From positions 1 to 11,683 of the forward strand of contig JAQGIJ010000469.1 of assembly GCA_028291285.1 (NCBI GenBank): a stretch of DNA of 11,683 bases, given 5' to 3'. The notes under the pieces were generated by a model. The model made no database searches. It was not told the origin of the DNA and was given only the letters and a program-made list of their open reading frames with translations. Below, piece by piece: positions 6,453-11,683 of the stretch. The DNA comes from Phenylobacterium sp. Its GTDB lineage: Bacteria; Pseudomonadota; Alphaproteobacteria; Caulobacterales; Caulobacteraceae. Position 1 is the stretch's first letter. Each line of letters begins with the position of its first letter. The translations under genes and the position numbers were made by a program.

Positions 6453-7507
6453 GCCGCCTGGCCGCGCACCTGCTCCAGGATCTCGAGCACGGCGATGCTC
6501 TCGGCGAGCGGCATGACCGGGCTCTCGCCCTCGCCGGCGCGCAGGCAGCGGTGCGCCTCCGCCACCTGATAGCCGAGGCCGAAGCCTTCGAAGGGCGTTG
6601 GCGTGAAGGCGGTGCGCCGCACGTCGAGCGGCTGCAGCAGGCGCTTGGCGAAGGCGAGCGTGCTCACGGCCTTACGCTGCGGCGGTCCGCGCCCCGCGCC
6701 GGCCGCCCGCGGGCCGGCGGTGCGCACCCGCGTCAGGAACGGCGGACAGAGGAACTGCCGGTGCAGGTGCAGGTGGCCGTGCGCGCCGACCACGACGGCG
6801 GCGTTGTCGGCCTCGCCGGTGAAGCCGCAGCTCAGCGTCGCCGTCCTGTCCGGCCAGGCGAGCGCGATGGCGGCCTGCTGCTCGACCGCGGCCCCGTCGG
6901 AGACGGCCGCGCCAGCGACACGGCTCGGCCGCCCGAACAGGTGCAGCGCCAGCGACACGGGATAGACGCCGAGGTCCAGCAGCACCCCGCCCCCCAGGGC
7001 CGGGTCGTAGAAGCGGCTCGTGGGGTCCGGGGCCTGTGGATAGAAGAGCCGCGCATCCAGGTGCAGCGGCTGGCCGATCTCGCCCGCCTCCAGCATGGCC
7101 TTGGCGCGCACCACGCCGGGCGTGAAGCGCATCCACATGGCCTCCATGCAGAAGACCCCCTTCTCGGCCGCGGCCCTGGCGATCGTCCGCGCCTGGTCGG
7201 CCGAGACGGCGATGGGCTTTTCGATCAGCACCGCCTTGCCGGCGGCGATGCAGGCCAGCGCGCTCTCCAGGTGGTCGGAATTGGGCGTGGCGATGTAGAC
7301 TGCGTCGATGTCCGGGCGCGCGGACAGGGCGGCGACGCCAGCGTGGGCGTGGGGGACCCCGAAGGCCGTCGCGAAGGCCTGGGCGCTGGCCTCGCTGCGC
7401 GAGGCGACGGCAGTGAGGCGAGCGTCCCGCAGGTCGAGCAGGTCGCTGGCGAACTTCTGGGCGATGGCCCCAGCGCCGAGGATGCCCCAGGAGATCGGCT
7501 GGGCCAT
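6449..7507 (-). CDS. Gfo/Idh/MocA oxidoreductase (dihydrodiol dehydrogenase-like)
   Basis: This 352-residue NAD(P)-dependent dehydrogenase has the two-domain Gfo/Idh/MocA plan. GILGAGAIAQKF (8-19) is the dinucleotide fold, VYIATPNSDH (70-79) and VLIEKPIA (93-100) are the family signature with the catalytic EKP lysine, and GGGVLLDLGVYPV (172-184) is the substrate-side segment. CMEAMWMRFTPGV (120-132) and the ending ESPVMPLAESIAVLEIL resemble the dihydrodiol dehydrogenase-like branch. An Arg/Gly/Pro-rich insertion (VRTAGPRAAGAGRGPPQRK) interrupts the second domain and is probably a loop. ATG at 7507 has GAGG 8 nt upstream. It lies 2 nt after the stop of the next oxidoreductase, so the two are one transcript. 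The natural substrate, probably a sugar or cyclic polyol, cannot be read from the sequence. Confidence 0.92.
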   Translation of the reverse strand: MAQPISWGILGAGAIAQKFASDLLDLRDARLTAVASRSEASAQAFATAFGVPHAHAGVAALSARPDIDAVYIATPNSDHLESALACIAAGKAVLIEKPIAVSADQARTIARAAAEKGVFCMEAMWMRFTPGVVRAKAMLEAGEIGQPLHLDARLFYPQAPDPTSRFYDPALGGGVLLDLGVYPVSLALHLFGRPSRVAGAAVSDGAAVEQQAAIALAWPDRTATLSCGFTGEADNAAVVVGAHGHLHLHRQFLCPPFLTRVRTAGPRAAGAGRGPPQRKAVSTLAFAKRLLQPLDVRRTAFTPTPFEGFGLGYQVAEAHRCLRAGEGESPVMPLAESIAVLEILEQVRGQAA

Positions 7508-7509
7508 GG

Positions 7510-8637
7510 CTAGAACCTCGACTTCAACGTCGTGACCACGCCGCCGTCGGCGCTCTGCATGGCCAGCGCGATCTCGGTGATGTGCAGGACGAAGCGTGCC
7601 GACAGCAGCGGCGCCGCGTCGCCCGCAATCGCCGCGGCCTGGGCGGCGGGCCCACGGGCGAAGTCCATGCGCGAGGGATAGGCCGGCAGCTTGCCGTCGA
7701 ACTTCGGGACCGGCAGCTTCCGGCCGAGGTAGGCGCGGCCGGGGATGTGGCGCTGCAGGCGGTGCAGCACCCGGCCGGCGAATCCCGGAGCCTCGCCCGC
7801 CGGCGAGCGGAGGTAGACCGGTCCCTGGCTCGCCCAGGAGTCGACGACGGTCAGCACGCCCGCGTCGCCGACGATGTGCAGCGAGCGGTCCTGCGGCGCC
7901 ACCAGGCCGCAGGTGATCCTGGCCACCACGCCGGAGCCGAATTCCAGGCAGGCGGTGGAGAAGTCGTTGGCGATCTCCGGCGGCGGCTGGCCGGTGCGCT
8001 TGTCGACGAAGCGGCGCGAGGCGAAGGCGGTCATCCGCTCGACGGGACCGAACATGGCGCACATCCAGGTCAGGTAGTAGCCGGCGTGCTCCAGGGTGCA
8101 GCCGACCTTGAACTCGTCGCGGGCCGGCCACGGCGCGCCGGAAACGCTGCGCCACGCATCGAGCGGCTCCAGGAAGACCGGCCCGTCCTCCAGCTCGGCG
8201 TAGACCAGGCGCACCGGCCCCACCCGGCCGGCCTCCACCGCGGCCTTCACCGTGGAGCCCGCCTCCCCCAGGATGCTGGCCGGCGCCCCGCTGAGCGACA
8301 AGCCCCTGGCCTCGGCGAGCGCGACCAGGGCCTCGGCGTCGGCATAGGCCATGGCGAGCGGCTTTTCCGAATAGACGTGCTTGCCGGCCTCGAGCGCAGC
8401 CTTGGACACCTCAAAGTGGCTGTGCGGGTTGGTCAGGTTGAGCACAAGGCCGATCTCGGGGTCCGCGAGCAGGGCGGCAAGGCTGTCATAGGCCCTCGCG
8501 CCATAGTGCCGGCAGAACACCGCGAGCCGATCGGGATCACGGTCGTAGACCCCTTGCAGCGCCAGCTCGGGATGGTTGGCGAGCGTCGTCATGTAGAAGT
8601 CCGCGACGTAGCCGCACCCGACGATGCCGATCTTCAT
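7510..8637 (-). CDS. Gfo/Idh/MocA oxidoreductase
   Basis: This second family member has 375 residues and is not a close copy of its neighbour. IGIVGCGYVADF (3-14) is the NAD(P) fold, NLTNPHSHFEV (67-77) and VYSEKPLAM (88-96) hold the family signature with the EKP lysine, and TLEHAGYYL (181-189) supplies the usual active-site His region. The C-terminal part includes DFSTACLEFGSGVVARI and LHIVGDAGVLTV, typical of the GFO_IDH_MocA C-terminal domain, and ends ALAMQSADGGVVTTLKSRF. Members with this architecture often act on sugars or sugar nucleotides and are often found among glycan genes (general family knowledge). ATG at 8637 has AGGGGG just upstream. It is the first gene of the two-gene unit; no strong promoter was recognised in the 120 bp to tRNA-Val. 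Confidence 0.92.
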   Translation of the reverse strand: MKIGIVGCGYVADFYMTTLANHPELALQGVYDRDPDRLAVFCRHYGARAYDSLAALLADPEIGLVLNLTNPHSHFEVSKAALEAGKHVYSEKPLAMAYADAEALVALAEARGLSLSGAPASILGEAGSTVKAAVEAGRVGPVRLVYAELEDGPVFLEPLDAWRSVSGAPWPARDEFKVGCTLEHAGYYLTWMCAMFGPVERMTAFASRRFVDKRTGQPPPEIANDFSTACLEFGSGVVARITCGLVAPQDRSLHIVGDAGVLTVVDSWASQGPVYLRSPAGEAPGFAGRVLHRLQRHIPGRAYLGRKLPVPKFDGKLPAYPSRMDFARGPAAQAAAIAGDAAPLLSARFVLHITEIALAMQSADGGVVTTLKSRF

Positions 8638-8757
8638 GAACCCCCTGCCCCGAACTGACGCCGCACGCCCGCGCGGCTGACCGCAGGGCGAGCGCGCTCA
8701 GCTGCATTAAGCCGCGCCCATGGTGAAGGTTCCGCGCCGAACGCCGGTCCCCAAGGG

Positions 8758-8834
8758 TGGTGGGCGGCGCAGGGTTCGAACCTGCGACCCCCTCGGTGTA
8801 AACGAGGTGCTCTGACCAGCTGAGCTAGCCGCCC
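8758..8834 (-). tRNA. tRNA-Val (anticodon UAC)
   Basis: The minus strand folds into a complete 77-nt cloverleaf. The acceptor GGGCGGC pairs with GCCGCCC, the D stem is GCTC/GAGC, the anticodon stem is CCTCG/CGAGG with loop TTTACAC, the variable loop is GGGTC, and the T arm is GCAGG-TTCGAAC-CCTGC. The anticodon TAC corresponds to 8800-8798. The discriminator is A and CCA is encoded (8760-8758). Confidence 0.97.
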
Positions 8835-8842
8835 TTGCATCG

Positions 8843-8871
8843 CTTGTAGCGAAATTCCCGGACCGGGTCAG
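8843..8871 (-). promoter_or_regulatory. candidate promoter for tRNA-Val
   Basis: On the minus strand CTGACC (8871-8866) is followed after 17 nt by TACAAG (8848-8843). The latter sits within GCTACAAG, close to the GCTANAWC -10 consensus described for Caulobacter housekeeping promoters. The start site would fall only a few bases before the tRNA 5' end at 8834, leaving almost no leader. Confidence 0.5.
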
Positions 8872-8901
8872 GCCTGCAGCGGCGCCGCCGTCGCACCGCG
8901 C

Positions 8902-9477
8902 CTAGACGAGATGATAGGCGGTCAGCAGCACCCAGACGCCGATCAGCCCGAAGACGCCTGCGGCGATGATCCGCACCACGTTCAAGGGCACGATCTTGGT
9001 CGCCGCCTCGCCGAGCAGGACGGCGGGCACGTCGGCGATCATCATGCCCAGGGTGGTGCCGACGGCGACCAGGGTGATCTGGTTGAAGCGGGCCGCCAGC
9101 AGCGAGGTGGCGATCTGGGTCTTGTCGCCGATCTCGACGAAGAAGAAGGACACGAGGGTCGCCAGGAACACCCCGCCACGGGACCGGTCCAGCGCGCCCT
9201 CGTCCTCCTTGTCCGGGATCAGCGCCCAGGCGGCCATGGCGATGAAGGCCACGCCGACGACGGTCTGGAAGATCCGGCCGGTCAGCCATTTCGAGACCAG
9301 GAAACCCAGCGTCGCGGCCGCCGTATGGTTCAGGATGGTGGCGCAGAGGATGCCCAGGATGACCGGCATGGGCTTGCGGAACTTGGCCGCGAGCACGATG
9401 GCAAGGAGCTGGGTCTTGTCGCCGATCTCGCCGATAGCGACCACGCCCGTCGAGACGAGCAGGGGTTCGAGGATCAT
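8902..9477 (-). CDS. TMEM165/GDT1 (UPF0016) family cation transporter, probable Mn2+ exporter
   Basis: This 191-residue integral membrane protein has the two-repeat plan of the GDT1 family. Each half carries the defining ExGDKT motif: EIGDKT at 17-22 and EIGDKT at 115-120, each at the start of a hydrophobic helix. About six membrane segments are visible, split by an acidic loop (IPDKEDEGALDRSR, 87-100). Bacterial members such as Vibrio MneA export manganese, and eukaryotic members move Mn2+/Ca2+ in the Golgi. Function as a Mn2+ exporter is supported independently by the yybP-ykoY riboswitch in its leader. ATG at 9477 has GGAGAG 8 nt upstream. It is monocistronic, since the next minus-strand gene is tRNA-Val, which has its own promoter-like sequence. 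Confidence 0.95.
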   Translation of the reverse strand: MILEPLLVSTGVVAIGEIGDKTQLLAIVLAAKFRKPMPVILGILCATILNHTAAATLGFLVSKWLTGRIFQTVVGVAFIAMAAWALIPDKEDEGALDRSRGGVFLATLVSFFFVEIGDKTQIATSLLAARFNQITLVAVGTTLGMMIADVPAVLLGEAATKIVPLNVVRIIAAGVFGLIGVWVLLTAYHLV

Positions 9478-9485
9478 CTAGGGGT

Positions 9486-9491
9486 CTCTCC
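9486..9491 (-). promoter_or_regulatory. ribosome-binding site of the GDT1-family gene
   Basis: GGAGAG (9491-9486) lies 8 nt before the ATG at 9477. It overlaps the self-complementary CTCCGGAG (9488-9495), so its accessibility could be the point controlled by the upstream riboswitch. Confidence 0.6.
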
Positions 9492-9546
9492 GGAGCCTGG
9501 CGAAAGCACACGACGATCCAGATCCGCGCCGGCCCGCCGCACGAAT

Positions 9547-9677
9547 CCGCATCGTCGGTCTCGCCAATCCGGATCCGAAAGGACCCGCCCGCCGCGCCAC
9601 GCCCCGGAGCTGGTCCGGGACAAGTCTGTTGACGCGGGCTTCGCTGTCTTGCGAACGGCTACTCCCCGAGATGACGG
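9547..9677 (-). promoter_or_regulatory. yybP-ykoY manganese riboswitch aptamer
   Basis: The minus-strand leader contains the hallmark conserved parts in order: GGGGAGTAG (9667-9659, loop L1), GTCAACAGACTTGTC (9633-9619) and GGCGAGACC (9565-9557, loop L3). They are closed by a P1 helix of CCG-CATCTCGG with CCGA-GATGCGG, 11 bp with one bulged base on each strand. P2 is TTCGC-AAGACA-GCGAA just after L1. A distal helix CCGGACC/GGATCCGG lies before L3. This class binds Mn2+ where L1 docks on L3 and turns on Mn2+ exporters, including GDT1-family genes. The 70 nt between the aptamer and the ATG would be the expression platform, with no obvious U-rich terminator, so translational control is more likely. 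It was recognised by eye; a covariance-model search would confirm the exact limits. Confidence 0.9.
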
Positions 9678-9747
9678 CTGCTTAGCCGCACGCCCCGCCA
9701 GGCACAAGGCTCAAGCGGCCGCGGCCCTTCTCTCCGGCGCCCCGGCC

Positions 9748-10023
9748 TCAGCCGTTCAGGGTGTTCTTCAGAGCGTCGCCGGCGCGGAAGCGGCAGCTTT
9801 GCGAGGCGGCGCGGCGAACGATCTCGCCGGTGCGGGGGTTGCGCGCGGCGCCCGCCGGGCGCTGGACGGGGACGAAGCTGCCAAAGCCGACGAGCCGCAC
9901 CTCCTGGCCCGCCTTCAGGGAATGCGCCACCGAGGTGATGAAAGCGTCCAGGGCGTCCTTCGCCTGGGACTTGTTGAGCCCCGCCTTCTCGGCGATCGCC
10001 GCGACGAGCTCGGCTTTCGTCAT
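9748..10023 (-). CDS. hup: HU family DNA-binding protein
   Basis: This 91-residue HU homologue is a small dimeric nucleoid protein that bends DNA through two beta arms. TKAELVAAIAEKAGLNKSQA (2-21) is the helical dimer part, VRLVGFGSF (42-50) the conserved core strand, and ARNPRTGE (60-67) the arm tip with the intercalating Pro. CRFRAGDALKNTLNG closes the protein. Length and sequence are normal. ATG at 10023 was chosen over the longer open frame because HU similarity begins exactly there and the frame upstream lies in non-coding leader. It lies directly downstream of lon on the same strand, a neighbourhood shared with E. coli hupB and other proteobacteria, but has its own promoter-like sequence. 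Confidence 0.96.
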   Translation of the reverse strand: MTKAELVAAIAEKAGLNKSQAKDALDAFITSVAHSLKAGQEVRLVGFGSFVPVQRPAGAARNPRTGEIVRRAASQSCRFRAGDALKNTLNG

Positions 10024-10102
10024 GTCGTTTCCCACCCTTCTTGTCGTTCTTGTCGCGGCAAGGGGGAAGCCACACGCCGGCGCGCCCCTCGCCTGCTGCG
10101 CG

Positions 10103-10130
10103 ATTATGTCCGGCTTGCGAAGCTCGTCAA
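10103..10130 (-). promoter_or_regulatory. promoter for hup
   Basis: TTGACG (10130-10125) is separated by 16 nt from CATAAT (10108-10103), five of six matches at each box. TTGACG also fits the Caulobacter housekeeping -35 consensus. Transcription would start near 10096, giving a leader of about 70 nt before the HU start codon. This suggests HU is expressed independently of lon. Confidence 0.65.
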
Positions 10131-10136
10131 ACGAGA

Positions 10137-10162
10137 GCGGCGCGAGATTGCTCCCGCGCCGC
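10137..10162 (-). terminator. probable terminator of lon
   Basis: On the minus strand, 26 nt after the lon stop, GCGGCGC-GG-GAG pairs with CTC-GCGCCGC around a CAAT loop: 10 bp with a 2-nt bulge. TCTCGTTTG follows, a short T-containing tail that runs into the hup -35 box. A smaller TCACA-CGA-TGTGA hairpin-like repeat (10170-10182) lies just before it. Confidence 0.45.
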
Positions 10163-10187
10163 CCCGCTGTCACACGATGTGATCGCC

Positions 10188-11683
10188 TTAATGCGTGATA
10201 ATCGTCTCGACCTCGCCTTCGTCGGTCGCCACCGGCGCCGGCTGGTCGGCTTCCGACCACTCGATGGGGGTCGGCAGCCGAGTCAGCGCCTTGGCGAGCA
10301 CCTCGTCCATGGTGGAGACCGGGATGATCTCCAGCGCCTCCCTCACATTGGCCGGGATGTCGGCCAGGTCCTTCTCGTTCTCGCTCGGGATCAACACCGT
10401 CTTGACGCCTGAGCGGAGCGCCGCGAGCAGCTTCTCCTTCAGGCCGCCGATGGCGGTGACCCGGCCGCGCAGGGTGACCTCGCCGGTCATGGCGATCTCC
10501 TTGCGGATCGGGATCCCGGTGAGCACCGAGACGATGGCGGTGGCCATGGCCGCGCCAGCCGAGGGGCCGTCCTTGGGCGTGGCCCCGTCCGGCACGTGGA
10601 TGTGGACGTCGGTGCGCTCGAAGGACGGCGGCTCGAGGCCGAACTTCGTGGCCCGGCTGCGGACGTAGCTGTTCGCCGCCGAGATCGACTCCTTCATCAC
10701 GTCCTTCAGGTTGCCGGTCACCGTCATCCGGCCCTTGCCCGGCATCTTGACCGCTTCGATGGTCAGGATGTCGCCACCGAATTCGGTGTAGGCCAGGCCG
10801 GTGATGATGCCGACCTGGTCCTCCGCGTCGGTCTCGCCGTAGCGGTACTTCTTGACGCCCGCGTACTTGCCCAGCCGCTCGTCGTCGATGGTGAGCGACG
10901 TCACGCCTTCGCGGCCGAGGTCGCGCACCGTCTTACGCGCCAGGTTGCCCAGTTCCCGCTCCAGCGAGCGGACGCCGGCTTCCCGCGTATAGTAGCGGAT
11001 CAGGTCGCGGATCGCCGCTTCCGGAACAATGAACTCCTCCGGCGTCAGCCCATGGTCCTTGGTCAGCTTCGGCAGGACGTGACGCTTGGCGATCTCCAAC
11101 TTCTCGTCCTCGGTGTAGCCGGGGATGCGGATGATCTCCATGCGGTCCAGGAGCGGCTGGGGCATGTTCAGGCTGTTGGCCGTGGTGACGAACATCACCG
11201 GCGACAGATCGTAGTCGACCTCGAGGTAGTGGTCGGCGAAGGTCGAATTCTGCGACGGGTCCAGCACCTCGAGCAGGGCCGAGGACGGGTCGCCCCGCCA
11301 GTCCGATCCCATCTTGTCGATCTCATCCAGCAGGAAGAAGGCGTTGGTCGACTTGGCCTTCTTCATCGACTGGATGATCTTGCCGGGCATGGACCCGATG
11401 TAGGTCCGCCGGTGCCCGCGGATCTCGGCCTCGTCGCGCACTCCGCCCAGGGAGACCCGGACGAACTCACGCGCCGTCGCCTTGGCGATCGACTTGCCGA
11501 GCGAGGTCTTGCCGACGCCGGGCGGCCCCACGAAGCACAGGATCGGACCCTTCAGGGACCCCACGCGGCTCTGCACCGCCAGGTACTCCAGGATCCGTTC
11601 CTTGACCTTGTCCAGGCCGTAGTGGTCCTCGTTGAGGATGTCCTCGGCCCTCTGCAGGTCGATCGGCTTCTGCTTGGCCTTGC
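10188..11683 (-). CDS. lon: ATP-dependent endopeptidase Lon (C-terminal 497 residues; N-terminus beyond the window)
   Basis: This is the ATPase and protease part of Lon, the cytosolic AAA+ serine protease. The fragment opens [20 protein letters not shown] and continues to Walker A GPPGVGKT (fragment residues 52-59), Walker [11 protein letters not shown], and the sensor region [20 protein letters not shown]. The protease domain carries the Ser in [10 protein letters not shown] (codon 10562-10560) and the Lys in GGLKEKLL (codon 10439-10437), the known Ser-Lys dyad. The C-terminus is acidic and ends EVETIITH. The N-terminal substrate-binding domain is cut by the right edge. A methionine-like start at 11576 is an internal GTG, not the true start. 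In Caulobacter, Lon degrades CcrM, DnaA and SciP (established knowledge), relevant to the GANTC sites in this window. Confidence 0.98.
   Translation of the reverse strand, partial: KAKQKPIDLQRAEDILNEDHYGLDKVKERILEYLAVQSRVGSLKGPILCFVGPPGVGKTSLGKSIAKATAREFVRVSLGGVRDEAEIRGHRRTYIGSMPGKIIQSMKKAKSTNAFFLLDEIDKMGSDWRGDPSSALLEVLDPSQNSTFADHYLEVDYDLSPVMFVTTANSLNMPQPLLDRMEIIRIPGYTEDEKLEIAKRHVLPKLTKDHGLTPEEFIVPEAAIRDLIRYYTREAGVRSLERELGNLARKTVRDLGREGVTSLTIDDERLGKYAGVKKYRYGETDAEDQVGIITGLAYTEFGGDILTIEAVKMPGKGRMTVTGNLKDVMKESISAANSYVRSRATKFGLEPPSFERTDVHIHVPDGATPKDGPSAGAAMATAIVSVLTGIPIRKEIAMTGEVTLRGRVTAIGGLKEKLLAALRSGVKTVLIPSENEKDLADIPANVREALEIIPVSTMDEVLAKALTRLPTPIEWSEADQPAPVATDEGEVETIITH

Noticed and set aside
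5900..7513. 537-residue plus-strand open frame through the methyltransferase and oxidoreductase
   Set aside because: It crosses from a shifted frame of one real gene into the antisense of another and has no recognisable domain.
4643..8757. Integrated mobile element between the two tRNAs
   Set aside because: No integrase, transposase or direct repeat of a tRNA 3' end was found; kept only as a weak inference about accessory gene content.
8634..8840. Minus-strand open frame covering tRNA-Val
   Set aside because: It reads through the tRNA and the untranslated leader of the oxidoreductase; it has no domain and no independent support.
9474..9707. 77-residue minus-strand open frame upstream of the GDT1-family gene
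   Set aside because: It lies over the riboswitch and leader. The base pattern is explained by RNA structure, and the peptide is Arg-rich without homology features.
9709..9714. TTGAGC/TTGTGC with GCTAAG as a promoter for the riboswitch transcript
   Set aside because: Spacing is either too long (22 nt) or places the start inside the 5' strand of P1. A promoter must exist in 9678-9747, or transcription comes from hup, but I could not place it.

Overview
The window looks like the chromosome of a GC-rich alphaproteobacterium, most likely a Caulobacteraceae member (Caulobacter/Phenylobacterium-like). The reasons are: the nuoABC-D-E-F order with an extended alphaproteobacterial NuoE tail; lon followed directly by a single-subunit HU gene; promoter elements of the TTGACG / GCTA type; and GANTC (CcrM-type) sites that are scarce overall but clustered at one regulatory region. 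The genus is inferred from the reading alone and was not tested by a search.

Layout. (1) 1-4349, minus strand: the start of the respiratory Complex I operon, transcribed from nuoA (3972-4349) leftward through nuoB, nuoC, an unassigned multi-pass membrane protein, nuoD, a small NTF2-like protein, nuoE and the first 31 codons of nuoF, which the window edge cuts. Nearly every junction overlaps or is only a few bases long (ATGA, TGATG, TTGA), so the two non-nuo genes appear translationally coupled to the complex. (2) 4350-4565: intergenic region between nuoA (leftward) and tRNA-Asp (rightward), with four GANTC sites in 216 bp. (3) 4566-4642: tRNA-Asp(GUC). (4) 4736-8637: four protein genes between two tRNAs: an atypical NAD(P)-binding SDR (minus), a class I SAM methyltransferase (plus), and two adjacent Gfo/Idh/MocA oxidoreductases (minus). 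The methyltransferase and the first oxidoreductase converge on a shared CTAG stop beside a 20-bp alternating purine/pyrimidine palindrome. (5) 8758-8834: tRNA-Val(UAC), minus. (6) 8902-9677: a TMEM165/GDT1 (UPF0016) family transporter preceded by a well-formed yybP-ykoY manganese riboswitch. (7) 9748-11683: an HU gene with its own promoter, and the C-terminal two thirds of the Lon protease, cut by the right edge.

How it fits together. Most of the window is core metabolism and housekeeping: energy conservation (nuo), translation (two tRNAs), protein quality control (lon), nucleoid structure (hup) and Mn2+ homeostasis (riboswitch plus GDT1). The less explained parts are the two genes embedded in the nuo operon, the methyltransferase/dehydrogenase block between the tRNAs, and the GANTC cluster ahead of nuoA. 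No mobile element, CRISPR array or defence system is visible, and I see no clear case for an entirely new multi-gene system.
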